Of a DNA stretch of 64,000 nucleotides, positions 22,880 to 31,704 are shown piece after piece. The DNA lies in contig CATQHZ010000001.1 in assembly GCA_958296135.1 (NCBI GenBank), positions 4,340,001 to 4,404,000 on the forward strand, written 5' to 3'. The position numbers were made by a program, and so were the translations under genes. This DNA is from an uncultured Poribacteria bacterium (lineage in GTDB: Bacteria > Poribacteria > WGA-4E > WGA-3G). The notes under the pieces are model-generated. The model saw only the letters and a list, made by a program, of their open reading frames with translations. It was not told the DNA's origin and did no database searches. The number at the start of each line of letters is the position of its first letter. The stretch's first letter is position 1.

Positions 22880-23187
22880 ACAGAGGCCAGAACGATTCAG
22901 TTCTCCCCTTTTGTAGTTCGGGCTCGCCCTGCTTCGCAGGCAACCCCAACAGTGGACATCTCTGCGGGAAGATGGACGATCAGGAAAACCTGAGCGTCTT
23001 GACAGGCGTGACCCCGCAGAGATGCCAAAGTTTAGGCGTGACGGTCCAGCTCGGGCGAGCTAGTTTCCCTACAAGGAGGGGGCCGTTGTCAATTTTCACT
23101 GTTGACATCAAAACCGAACACGGAATGTCTTTGCGCAGCGGCAAACCATAAAATAACCAGCTCTGTAGGCACGGTTTGAAACAGCAC
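22880..23187. other. Repeat-rich intergenic region
   Basis: Holds inverted words GGACATCTCTGCGG and CCGCAGAGATG (22948-23025), a GCTCGCC/GGGCGAGC pair, and a REP-A variant GTAGGCACGGTTTGAAACAG (23166-23185). No gene is supported. Confidence 0.55.
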
Positions 23188-24999
23188 CTACCAAGGATAC
23201 GCATCCAACGCCCCTTGCCACCTTTTAAGCTGCGCCACGCGCTGGGCGGCATCGGTAGGAATTTCAAGCGGCCTGCCGCGGGTATCCACTACCAAACCGA
23301 CGACACCCCCCATCGCTGTCGCTTCAACGGCGTTGCCGCGTCCAGCCCCGAGGTCGAACCGGCGTTCGGGGTGGAGCTTCACCGTCGCTTTTTCGCCCAA
23401 TGCAAGCGGATACAGCCGCAGTTCACCAAAAGAGATTTCCTCCATCTGCGGCGGTTTGCCAGCGATGTCGATTTCAACGGAGAGACACGCCTCACCCTGC
23501 TTCCCTACGCCGACCGGGGCGATACAGGTACCGAGGTGAATTAAACAATCGCGTTCAAAAACGTGCGTCGCGGCTTCCGCATTCACCTGCGCGAGGACAC
23601 CGAGCTGCGGCATCATGAAGATACTATCCACGGCGAGGTGCGTGAGCCCCTCGGGTTGGAATGCATCTATCATCATCAGCATCGCCTGCTGCCGGCGCGG
23701 CGCATGCGACAGCACGCCGCCACTCCCAACCAGCATGTCTAAACTCAGCATATTCACAAGCGTCTGCCCGCTTTCTGTCTGATCGAACGCTTCGGAGATG
23801 GTGCGCTGTTGCTGCACGCCGCGCAATTCCACGGCGAGCTGCTTGTGTTGCTCAAACGCTAACCGCAGTGCCTCGCGCGCGATGGCTTGTTCCAAAACCA
23901 ACTCCTGCAACGTTTGTGGAATCGTCGTCGGGCGAATCATCTTGTTTTTCACGCGATTCCGAAGATCTCCCACCTCAATGTCAAACGGCACCCATCGCAG
24001 GACGTTCTCAAGTCCGGCTTCGGCGAGGACGTTAGAAACGCTATAACTCATGCCGAGGTTCGCACTGACGGTGCGATTGAAAATCGGCGCCGCCTCCCTA
24101 TTTTTGAAAACGGAGAACACATCGGTAGTCGCGCCGCCGATGTCCACACCGACTACCTTAATATCCTGTTGCGCCGCTACAGTCTGGATAATCGCGCCTA
24201 CCGCGCCCGGTGTCGGCATGATAGGCGCATCTGTCCAACCGATGAGTTTCTTATAGCCCGGCGCGTGTGCCATGACGTGTTCAAGGAACTGCTCCTGAAT
24301 CTTGAGGCGCGTCGGCATCAACTCCTCGCGCTCTAAAACCGGACGGAGATTGTCCACTATCTCCAAGGACATCACACCTTCCAAGCATTCCCGAATCAGT
24401 TCGCGGGCATCTTTGTTCCCGGCGTAGATCAGCGGCAGCTCGTATGCAATGCCTAACCGCGGCTGAGGCCGCGCCGCGGCGATAATCTCCGCCAATTCCA
24501 CGACGTGTGAAGTGGTGCCGCCATCTACGCCGCCGGAGAGGAGAAGCATGTCCGGACGCAAGTGCCGAATCCGTTCAATCTTCTCGTGCGGGAGGCGTTT
24601 GTCGTTGGATGCGATGACATCCATGACAATCGCGCCGGCACCGAGCGCAGCGCGCTCCGCACTCTCCGCCGTGAGATTCCGGACAACGCCGGCCACCATC
24701 ATCTGCAACCCACCGCCTGCACTGCTGGTTGAAATGTAGAGATCTACGCCTTCGTCGCCGCGTTGCGGTTTCAAGATAACCCCATCGTCCAGCAATTTCC
24801 GGCCGGCGAGCTCCTCCACTTCGGTGATAGCGTTGATAACGCCAGCGGTTACGTCTTCGACAGGTGCCTCCACGGTGGTAGGTGATTCGCCGCGCACGAT
24901 GAGCTGATAGGCACCGCCGCGCTTCTCAATCAGAATCGCTTTGGTTGTGGTGCTGCCACAATCTGTGGCAAGAATCGAACGGATATCCCCTTCTGGCAT
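23188..24999 (-). CDS. Glutamate-mutase-accessory (MutL/GlmL) family ATPase
   Basis: 603 residues. ILATDCGSTTTKAILIE is the ASKHA phosphate-1 loop. STSSAGGGLQMMVAGVVRNL, DMLLLSGGVDGGTTSHVVEL and VVGVDIGGATTDVFSVFKNR are hallmarks of the MutL/GlmL family linked to coenzyme-B12-dependent glutamate mutase, possibly a chaperone or reactivase. No mutase (glmS/glmE) gene lies in the window, so its client is unknown. The ATG at 24999 is preferred; a longer frame starts inside a REP-B repeat. Confidence 0.85.
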   Translation of the reverse strand: MPEGDIRSILATDCGSTTTKAILIEKRGGAYQLIVRGESPTTVEAPVEDVTAGVINAITEVEELAGRKLLDDGVILKPQRGDEGVDLYISTSSAGGGLQMMVAGVVRNLTAESAERAALGAGAIVMDVIASNDKRLPHEKIERIRHLRPDMLLLSGGVDGGTTSHVVELAEIIAAARPQPRLGIAYELPLIYAGNKDARELIRECLEGVMSLEIVDNLRPVLEREELMPTRLKIQEQFLEHVMAHAPGYKKLIGWTDAPIMPTPGAVGAIIQTVAAQQDIKVVGVDIGGATTDVFSVFKNREAAPIFNRTVSANLGMSYSVSNVLAEAGLENVLRWVPFDIEVGDLRNRVKNKMIRPTTIPQTLQELVLEQAIAREALRLAFEQHKQLAVELRGVQQQRTISEAFDQTESGQTLVNMLSLDMLVGSGGVLSHAPRRQQAMLMMIDAFQPEGLTHLAVDSIFMMPQLGVLAQVNAEAATHVFERDCLIHLGTCIAPVGVGKQGEACLSVEIDIAGKPPQMEEISFGELRLYPLALGEKATVKLHPERRFDLGAGRGNAVEATAMGGVVGLVVDTRGRPLEIPTDAAQRVAQLKRWQGALDAYPW

Positions 25000-25019
25000 A
25001 GGTGTTGTGTTCCTTTGGA

Positions 25020-25048
25020 AGCGGGCGGATAGAGACATCCGTCCCTAC
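25020..25048. repeat. REP-B palindrome
   Basis: GCGGGCGGATAGAGACATCC GTCCC, between the sugar isomerase and MutL-like genes. Confidence 0.7.
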
Positions 25049-25059
25049 AATCGCCTTGG

Positions 25060-25851
25060 TTAATACCCCAACTGCTGCAAATACTCGCGATTGACAGACA
25101 TGCGCTCCACATCCGACCGGGCTTCTACCTGCCCAGGGCATGCAGTAACCCATCTGTCGTAGCCGAGCTCGTCTAGTGTCGCCATGATCTCGGGGAAGTC
25201 CATAACGGTGCCGCCGCCCACATCCACCCAGTTCACATCGTAAGGCGTGCCATCGCCGCCGGTAACCCCCGAATAATCCTGCAGGTGGACATAGACGAGC
25301 GCATCGCGATAGCGGCGGATGGATGCAACCGGGTCATAGCCCCAAAGCGCGGAATGCGACACGTCAATACAGAGTTTGCATTTGCGGAGCAGGCTCATAT
25401 ATTTCGCCCAGTCGTCAATCGAATCGACGGTGGTGTTGGTATGGATATGATAGCAGACCTCGAGGCCATACTGCGCCGCGTATTCTGCCCAGTCTTCGGA
25501 CACATCGGCGAGCGCGGCAAGATCGGTGTTATCTACCGGCCGGTCGCCCGGTTTCCCCGCACCCATAAACATAAAGCAGTCTGCTTCCACTTCCGCTGCA
25601 AAATCGATGCGCCGTTTGTTCAGTTCCATCTGCTGCCGCTCCTTGTCCAGCGGCAGTCCACGCGCGGTGACAGCGGCGACTGGAAGTCCGACGTTATCAC
25701 ACACCTGTCGGATGCGGTTCGGCGTGCCTACCCAGTCTAAGGCCTGCCGCATTTCCCAGCCATCCCAGCCAGCCGCCTTGAGCTGCGTAAGGAGTTCCTC
25801 GAAATCTGGCGTTTGCCAGCGTAAGGTGCTGTATCCAAATTTGAAAGCCAT
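25060..25851 (-). CDS. Sugar phosphate isomerase/epimerase family (TIM barrel)
   Basis: 263 residues. The AP-endonuclease-2-like barrel is seen in KFGYSTLRWQTPDFEELLTQ, GWDGWEMRQALDW, EVCYHIHTNTTVDSIDDW, LCIDVSHSALWGYDP and YVHLQDYSG; the last strands supply metal ligands (His, Asp, Glu). Members isomerise or epimerise keto-sugars or inositol intermediates, and the exact substrate is not predictable. GGAGGAAACT precedes the start. A REP-B repeat separates it from the MutL-like gene downstream. Confidence 0.85.
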   Translation of the reverse strand: MAFKFGYSTLRWQTPDFEELLTQLKAAGWDGWEMRQALDWVGTPNRIRQVCDNVGLPVAAVTARGLPLDKERQQMELNKRRIDFAAEVEADCFMFMGAGKPGDRPVDNTDLAALADVSEDWAEYAAQYGLEVCYHIHTNTTVDSIDDWAKYMSLLRKCKLCIDVSHSALWGYDPVASIRRYRDALVYVHLQDYSGVTGGDGTPYDVNWVDVGGGTVMDFPEIMATLDELGYDRWVTACPGQVEARSDVERMSVNREYLQQLGY

Positions 25852-25865
25852 AGTTTCCTCCTAAT

Positions 25866-25950
25866 GACACCTCGCGGGGGACAGGCCCCCGCGCTACGTT
25901 CCAAAGAACTGCCCCTCTATCGTAGGGCGAGGGCCTGTCCCTCGCCAAAC
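25866..25950. repeat. REP-C palindromes
   Basis: CGCGGGGGACAGGCCCCCGC then CGTAGGGCGAGGGCCTGTCC, between the cysteine desulfurase and isomerase genes. Confidence 0.7.
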
Positions 25951-25969
25951 AACGCCGTTCAACGTTTCT

Positions 25970-27130
25970 TTAACCACGATACAACGTCCGCATCTGCTGG
26001 ATAACCTTCGGCAATTTCGCGAGAACCTCGTCAATTTCCGCCTCCGTCGTATTTCTGCCGAGGGAGAAGCGGACGGTGCCTTGCGCTAACCGCGGCGGCA
26101 ACCCTAATGCCGCAAGCACATGCGACGGCTCCATCGAACCCGAAGTGCATGCCGAACCCGTCGAAACACAGATGCCCTCCATATCCAACCGCAAGATGAG
26201 GCTTTCGCCCTCAATGTTTTCAAAGGAGACGTTGAGGGTGCCGGGGGCACAATAGTCTGGATGTCCGTTATAGTGAAGCCCACTGAGATGCGCATCTAAC
26301 CCCTCGCGCAATCGCTCGGTTACGTTATGGAGGTGCGCGGCGTAAACACCCTGCTCCCGTTTGGCAAACTCGGCAGCGGCACCGAGCCCGACGATGGCAG
26401 GCACATTCTCCGAGCCAGCACGACGATTCCGTTCGTGCGAACCGCCGTGGACAAGATTCGCCAATCGGGTGCCGCGGCGAATGTAAAGCACACCGATGCC
26501 CTTCGGCCCGTAAATTTTGTGCCCCGACAACGTCAGCAGGTTAACACCCAACGCCTGAACGTCAATATCCAACTTCCCTACCGATTGCACGGCATCGGTA
26601 TGCAACGGAATCCCATGCTCTCGTGCAATCTCGCAAATTTCTTCAAGCGGCTGAATGGTGCCGTTCTCGTTGTTGACGTGCATGATGGATATCAGCACCG
26701 TCGTGTCGCGAATAGCGGCGCGAAGTTGCTCCAAGCAGACACGGCCATACCGGTCGACCGGGAGATACGTCACTTCAAACCCGCGTTGCTCAAGGTAGTG
26801 GCACGTATGCAACACGGCGTGATGCTCCACAGACGAAGTGATGATATGATTCCCCTTGCCCCGGCTCTTTTCGAGTTCCGTCAGCCCTTTGATAGCGTGG
26901 TTATCCGCTTCAGTACCACTGCCGGTGAACACGATTTCGCTTGAACTCTTCGCACTGATAAGCGCGGCGACTTGCTCGCGGGCGGTATCAATCGCGTTGC
27001 GCGCCTCGCGTCCGTAGGCATGAATGCTAGCACCGTTGCCGAACGCCTCTGTGAAATAGGGCATCATCGCATCCCGCACTTCGGGACGGAGCGGTGTAGT
27101 GGCGTTGTAATCTAAATAGATACGTTGCAT
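25970..27130 (-). CDS. Cysteine desulfurase
   Basis: 386 residues, the NifS/IscS fold-type I PLP enzyme. Key sites: GSGTEADNHAIKG (71-82), EHHAVLHTC (His103-104 stack on PLP), HTDAVQSVGK (Asp179), the PLP lysine K205 in LSGHKIYGPKG, and the sulfur-carrying C328 in STGSACTSGS. It moves sulfur from cysteine for Fe-S cluster, thiamine or tRNA modification. No scaffold (iscU) gene is adjacent. The short active-site loop and length fit the IscS/NifS class rather than SufS. Confidence 0.93.
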   Translation of the reverse strand: MQRIYLDYNATTPLRPEVRDAMMPYFTEAFGNGASIHAYGREARNAIDTAREQVAALISAKSSSEIVFTGSGTEADNHAIKGLTELEKSRGKGNHIITSSVEHHAVLHTCHYLEQRGFEVTYLPVDRYGRVCLEQLRAAIRDTTVLISIMHVNNENGTIQPLEEICEIAREHGIPLHTDAVQSVGKLDIDVQALGVNLLTLSGHKIYGPKGIGVLYIRRGTRLANLVHGGSHERNRRAGSENVPAIVGLGAAAEFAKREQGVYAAHLHNVTERLREGLDAHLSGLHYNGHPDYCAPGTLNVSFENIEGESLILRLDMEGICVSTGSACTSGSMEPSHVLAALGLPPRLAQGTVRFSLGRNTTEAEIDEVLAKLPKVIQQMRTLYRG

Positions 27131-27145
27131 GGTTATGTCCGTGCG

Positions 27146-28498
27146 CTACTCATAAGTTCGATGATTCAGAAAGGTTATCCGATTCGGAAAAATTTCAACA
27201 TTCACCCGGTTACGTAAAGCAACACCACCGTTCCGATTTAAAAACGAGAGGTTCACCGTATGCGTCCCTGTGGGAAGCGGCATCCGCACCATCAATATCT
27301 GGTTCGGCAGCGTCTGCCATGAACGCGTATCCGCGCCTTCTGTAAACACACCGGCAAGGTTCACGAGTGTCCCTAAAAGACCGTCTTTCTTGTTTGCCTC
27401 GCGGTATAGGAGGTATTTTCCCAAAGCACGTAACAAAGTTCGGAAGAGAATTATGGGGTAATCGGCCTCAAAGGTTTCCAACGCGATTTTTTCGACATCT
27501 TCTACCAAAACCCCTCTCGCCTGCGCTTGGCCCACCTGCACGTTAATCCCCGCGAATTTCGGACGTTTTGAATGGCTTATAGGCATCGCAACGCGCAGGA
27601 GGTATTCCAATTCAACTTCGGGATAGGTTCGTCCCTCGCGCCCTAAAAGTGTCGGAATAAACTTTTCAATTTCCTCATCGTCTTCGCCGAACTTATCTAT
27701 CTTCAAAATAGGAAATACCAGGTCGAACTGTTCCTTCTCTGGCACATATCCCGTTTCATAAAAGAGGATCAGCTCGCCATGGCCTTCAGGATGTGCAGGC
27801 GGTTCCCCATATTGCTTTTCGTAACGCGTAACAAACTCAGTAAATCCCAATTTGCGCGACAATCTCACCAGAGAATTGCCAACATCTTCGGGCAGTGACA
27901 CCTCTGTCTTCTCCGCGGCCTTTTGATAATATTCTTCAGCCTGTCGGTAAGAGATGAAGGCATCGTTCCACTCACCGGCGGCTTCAAAAACCATGGCAGA
28001 CAGATGCGCCGAAAAAGCACTCCCAAAGAAATCATAGTTCTTAACATCACTTTTGAACGCGTTGATGATGCCTGCCGCTTGGCGGCATTCTACGAGTGCC
28101 CCGTCAAGTTGATTGAGATACACGTAGTTGAGAATCTGATAGTAGTAGCCCAAAAGCCGCTCATAACGTTTGCCGGGATACGGACGCACCTTATCGGAAG
28201 TGAGAAGCGAGAGTGCCTCTTTTGAAAGACTCTTCGTCCACCGGTCATCGGCGATAACTTCTGCCTGCTCAAGGGCCTGGTTGCTATCCGAAAACTGGTT
28301 CGCGTAATGCGCAACCAACCCGAACTCAAAGAGCAGCGGGATATCCGCCTTCTTCGCCGCCTGTTTCTTCAGGTTCGTGTAGGCCTGCACATACGCCCCA
28401 GTCTCCATCGAAACACGGAGCTCTTGCATGCTATACGGACTACACCCCACTGCTAGCAAGAACAATAGGAACAACAGAATCGGTAATATTTTGCTCAT
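27146..28498 (-). CDS. COG3014-like lipoprotein
   Basis: 450 residues. ILPILLFLLFLLAVGC is a lipobox signal with Cys19. It is mostly helical and TPR-like at the start (AYTNLKKQAAKKADIPLLFE; LGYYYQILNYVYLNQLDGAL), then beta-rich (LILFYETGYVPEKEQFDLVF). The arrangement with an LpoB-like gene upstream matches the known pairing of COG3014 proteins with LpoB-type lipoproteins in diverse Gram-negative bacteria. Function is unproven; a role in envelope or peptidoglycan control is inferred from its neighbour. Confidence 0.7.
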   Translation of the reverse strand: MSKILPILLFLLFLLAVGCSPYSMQELRVSMETGAYVQAYTNLKKQAAKKADIPLLFEFGLVAHYANQFSDSNQALEQAEVIADDRWTKSLSKEALSLLTSDKVRPYPGKRYERLLGYYYQILNYVYLNQLDGALVECRQAAGIINAFKSDVKNYDFFGSAFSAHLSAMVFEAAGEWNDAFISYRQAEEYYQKAAEKTEVSLPEDVGNSLVRLSRKLGFTEFVTRYEKQYGEPPAHPEGHGELILFYETGYVPEKEQFDLVFPILKIDKFGEDDEEIEKFIPTLLGREGRTYPEVELEYLLRVAMPISHSKRPKFAGINVQVGQAQARGVLVEDVEKIALETFEADYPIILFRTLLRALGKYLLYREANKKDGLLGTLVNLAGVFTEGADTRSWQTLPNQILMVRMPLPTGTHTVNLSFLNRNGGVALRNRVNVEIFPNRITFLNHRTYE

Positions 28499-28576
28499 AA
28501 TTTCGTGTGTGGGCGATAGGCGCGCTTTGATGAAGATTCAAAAAAGAAACGGCTCATTTTTTGCCCGATGGAAACA

Positions 28577-28603
28577 GGCGGATAGAGACATCCGCCCTGA
28601 CAC
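28577..28603. repeat. REP-B palindrome
   Basis: AGGCGGATAGAGACATCCGC then CCTGAC, between the two lipoprotein genes. A REP-A half-site GATAGGCGCGCTTTGATG lies at 28514-28531. Confidence 0.7.
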
Positions 28604-28679
28604 GCATAGCGCGTGCACGCTCCCCGAAAATCATCCGATTAACTACTGAAACTTCAAGGCGGCGCGCCGACAAGCGCAA

Positions 28680-29282
28680 CTACATTTTGAACTTACCGCG
28701 CCCGATGAACTTCTTAATCTTTTTCTGCCCGATCCAGACTTTCTCGTTAGTCTCGATGTTCGTCAACGTCAAATCTGTCTGATAAAATATGACCTGGTCG
28801 CCACCCTCGCGGTCTTCGATGGTGTTGATTTCGCCTGTCATCATGTAATCGGCACCGAGTTCCCGGCCCATCCGTTTGATGGTTTCGATGGCGGCGAATT
28901 CGCCCTGGTCGGTGCGCTCCTCGCGAAGCTCGCCACGTTCACTAGCACTTGACACAGTGCGAACCTTCCCGGAATTGATAAAAGCGCGCTCAATATCGCT
29001 AATGAACGTCTGGACAGCAATGTGCTCCATGCTCTTGTTCCGAATGCCACCGACGATGACGACCGGTTTCGCCGATGCATCTACCATGTGATCGGTCAGC
29101 CAAGGATGGGTCAAACAATCGCCGATGATGCCATCCGCCACGAGGCGGGAATCAGAATCGTTCCAACGGCCGGAAAGATCGATGGTGGTATCGCTATCGA
29201 CGCGCGTCACCTGTTTCGCAGGACTACACCCGATGAGAAGGACAAGTCCGAACAGTAGAGGATATGTCAAAATTTTATACAT
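28680..29282 (-). CDS. LpoB-like outer-membrane lipoprotein
   Basis: 200 residues. ILTYPLLFGLVLLIGC is a lipobox signal with Cys19. The mature domain has the LpoB/PenB pattern VVIVGGIRNKSMEHIAVQTF, the helix FISDIERAFINSGKVRTVSS, and the strands GADYMMTGEINTIEDR and YQTDLTLTNIETNEKVW. In E. coli LpoB activates penicillin-binding protein 1B. Here it precedes the COG3014-like lipoprotein on the same strand with about 180 bases and a REP-B between. Confidence 0.85.
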   Translation of the reverse strand: MYKILTYPLLFGLVLLIGCSPAKQVTRVDSDTTIDLSGRWNDSDSRLVADGIIGDCLTHPWLTDHMVDASAKPVVIVGGIRNKSMEHIAVQTFISDIERAFINSGKVRTVSSASERGELREERTDQGEFAAIETIKRMGRELGADYMMTGEINTIEDREGGDQVIFYQTDLTLTNIETNEKVWIGQKKIKKFIGRGKFKM

Positions 29283-29306
29283 GAGGCTTTTTCCTTTCTT
29301 TATTGC

Positions 29307-29331
29307 GGGCGGATAGAGACATCCGCCCTTA
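29307..29331. repeat. REP-B palindrome
   Basis: GCGGGCGGATAGAGACATCC then GCCCTTAC, between thrS and the LpoB-like gene. A REP-C variant TAGCGCGGGGGGCCTGCCCC follows at 29367-29386. Confidence 0.7.
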
Positions 29332-29448
29332 CCTTTCTTTATGCGGGCGTTTGCCCGCGTATCATGTAGCGCGGGGGGCCTGCCCCCCCGCGAACCTTTC
29401 GCGTCCCACGGACAAAGGGGACATGCTTAGGTTTCATTTTCATCAAAA

Positions 29449-31242
29449 TCAAAAATCCAAATCGGCTTCGGCAACGATTTTGTCAACGCAAGCGGCAAGA
29501 GGCATCGCGCCGATGTCGCCATCATCGCGGCTGCGGACGCTGACGGTGCGGTTCTCCTGTTCGCGTCCACCGATGATGAGCATATACGGCACCCGCTCCA
29601 AGCGCGCCTGCCGAATTTTCGCGCCAATCTTGTCGTCGCTACCGTTCAATTCAACACGGCACCCCTTTTGCAGCAGCAACTGCTGCACTTCTCTGCCGTA
29701 GTCGACAAAACGTTCGCTGATAGTCATCACGACGCACTGCACTGGTGCCAGCCACGTCGGAAACGCGCCTGCGTAATGCTCAATCAGCATCGCGATGAAA
29801 CGTTCAAAACTGCCGCACAGCGCGCGATGGACGACAACAGGACGCTTTTCACTACCATCCCGCGCAACGTAAATCAACCCAAAACGTTCCGGCAGCTGGA
29901 AATCAAGTTGCACAGTGGCACATTGCACCTCGCGGTTGAGCGAATCCTTCACCTGAAAATCAAGTTTCGGCCCGTAAAATGCCGCTTCGCCCGGGTCTAC
30001 CGTGTAGGCGATCTGGTTGTTTTTCAGCACGTCTTCCAGCATGGCTTCGGCGCGATGCCACACCTCAATATCGCCCATGAACTTTTCCGGGTTGCGGGTG
30101 CTTAAATTGCACCGGAACGGCAGGTGGAACGTCCCGTAAATCCGCTGAAAGAGCCCGAGGATGCGTTCATACTCCTCGGCGATTTGCGCCTCGGTGATGA
30201 AGTTATGCGCGTCGTCTTGGCACAGCTGCCGCACGCGCGAGAGCCCGCTCAGCGTCCCCGTCGCTTCGTTCCGATGCAACACACCCTGGTCAAACAGGCG
30301 ATAGGGCAAATCGCGATAACTGTGGCGTTTGCTGCGGTAAATCAACATGTGCGCTGGGCAGTTCATCGGTTTGAGCGCGCTCGCCGGTTCACCCTCTCCG
30401 CTCTCAATAACGAACATATTCTCCCTGAAATGTTCCCAATGCCCGGACGTTTCCCACAGGCTACTATCGTAAATGAGCGGTGTGCGCACTTCCTGATAGC
30501 CTTCGCTCAAATAGAGCTTCCTCACTTTCTCCGACAAGAGGTTGTAAATGAGCGCGCCTTTCGGCAGCCAAAACGCGCTGCCGGGCGATTCCGGGTACAT
30601 CTGGAACAGTTCCAATTCGCGCCCCAATTTCCGATGGTCGCGCTTCGCGGCCTCCTCGCGCTGTGTCAAGTAGGCTGTCAGGGCAGCCTTCGTCTCCCAG
30701 GCAGTGCCGTAAACCCGCTGCAACTGCTCACGATGGCTATCGCCGCGCCAATAGGCACCGGAGACGCGGAGCAGTTTGAAGTGGCGGCATTCACCGGTGG
30801 TGTCAACGTGCGGGCCCTTGCAGAGGTCGGTGAAGTCGCCGTTGTGATAGATGGACACGCCTTCGTCAGCGACACCTTCCGCGCTTGCGCTGACCTCCCG
30901 GTCAGAAATGCCATCGATGAGTTCGAGTTTGAATTTCTGGTCGCGCGCGGCGAACCAAGTGCGCGCCTTGTCGTAATCCCAGTTCTCCTGCAGAAAAGGC
31001 ACGTTCGCGCGGACCATCGCCTTCATGTGCCGTTCAATTTCGGGGAAATCGTCGGGCGTAATCGGGCGCGGCACCTCCATATCGTAATAGAACTCGTTCT
31101 CAATAGGCGGGCCAATCGCAAGTTTCACGCTGGTTTCGCCATCAGGAAAAAGTTGTTGCACGGCATACGCCATGATATGCGCCGTGGAATGACGCAGCCG
31201 CTGTAGATACTCGGCGTTGTCAGGTTGATTGGATTCATGCAT
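29449..31242 (-). CDS. thrS: Threonyl-tRNA synthetase lacking the TGS domain
   Basis: 597 residues. The editing domain comes first (RHSTAHIMAYAVQQLFP with the H-x3-H pair, and YWRGDSHREQLQRVYGTAW). The class II core follows: SSLWETSGHWEHFRENMF, LKPMNCPAHMLIY with the zinc cysteine, and RVRQLCQDDAHNF. The anticodon domain is at the end (LAPVQCVVMTISERF; GGREQENRTVSVRSRD). The usual N-terminal TGS domain of about 60 residues is missing, since the frame begins only some 15 residues before the editing domain. TGS-less forms occur in several phyla. It has its own promoter and no T-box. Confidence 0.95.
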   Translation of the reverse strand: MHESNQPDNAEYLQRLRHSTAHIMAYAVQQLFPDGETSVKLAIGPPIENEFYYDMEVPRPITPDDFPEIERHMKAMVRANVPFLQENWDYDKARTWFAARDQKFKLELIDGISDREVSASAEGVADEGVSIYHNGDFTDLCKGPHVDTTGECRHFKLLRVSGAYWRGDSHREQLQRVYGTAWETKAALTAYLTQREEAAKRDHRKLGRELELFQMYPESPGSAFWLPKGALIYNLLSEKVRKLYLSEGYQEVRTPLIYDSSLWETSGHWEHFRENMFVIESGEGEPASALKPMNCPAHMLIYRSKRHSYRDLPYRLFDQGVLHRNEATGTLSGLSRVRQLCQDDAHNFITEAQIAEEYERILGLFQRIYGTFHLPFRCNLSTRNPEKFMGDIEVWHRAEAMLEDVLKNNQIAYTVDPGEAAFYGPKLDFQVKDSLNREVQCATVQLDFQLPERFGLIYVARDGSEKRPVVVHRALCGSFERFIAMLIEHYAGAFPTWLAPVQCVVMTISERFVDYGREVQQLLLQKGCRVELNGSDDKIGAKIRQARLERVPYMLIIGGREQENRTVSVRSRDDGDIGAMPLAACVDKIVAEADLDF

Positions 31243-31298
31243 TGCGGTTTGCTCTCTTTAAAATTAACGCTTTTTGTCAAAGCGCGGATTACCTTAAT

Positions 31299-31327
31299 AT
31301 TTTAACCTATCCGGGCGGCAATTGCAA
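31299..31327 (-). promoter_or_regulatory. Promoter of thrS
   Basis: -35 TTGCAA (31322-31327), 17 bases, -10 TAAAAT (31299-31304) on the minus strand. Confidence 0.7.
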
Positions 31328-31610
31328 GTTTTTTTGTTAGGCATCGGCAAAATCCCTTAACACCATATCACGAAAAGGCAGAAATGTTAAGAAAAAAGCT
31401 GCCAGGCCCCATTTAGTTTTCACATTTTCGCGTCTCCTTCGTAGGTGGAGATGAGCTCGTCGGAGCTTGAATTGTCTGAAGGGCCCGATCGGTTCAGTTC
31501 CGGCAGTTCGGGCCTGTCCGAGCCCAAACGCGCAGGAGAGGAAAGCACCAAATAGAGAACTGAATCGTCCTGAAAAGCATCGGGACGAGGATAACCCTAT
31601 TTTTCCAGTA
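31328..31610. other. Intergenic stretch without a supported gene
   Basis: Contains loosely inverted GAGCTCG/CGAGCC words and GATCGGTTCAGTTCCGGCAG, which resembles sequence at 22885-22925 and 42160-42200. A 97-codon minus frame here has no family features and its composition is repeat-like. Confidence 0.4.
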
Positions 31611-31654
31611 CCGTAAAAAGGCAGCGTCACGCGTTTGACGCTGCCTTTTTACGG
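31611..31654 (-). terminator. Strong bidirectional intrinsic terminator
   Basis: AAAAAGGCAGCGTCA-CGCGTT-TGACGCTGCCTTTTT: a 15-base stem flanked by A and T runs in both directions. It ends the sigma-factor message. Confidence 0.9.
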
Positions 31655-31704
31655 TAAGGGTGCCCCGATTAATCGGCCGTTTCCCCTGCTTTTAGTGTGG
31701 AGCC

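Noticed and set aside
31337-31630. 97-codon minus-strand ORF
   Set aside because: Overlaps the strong terminator and repeat-like sequence.
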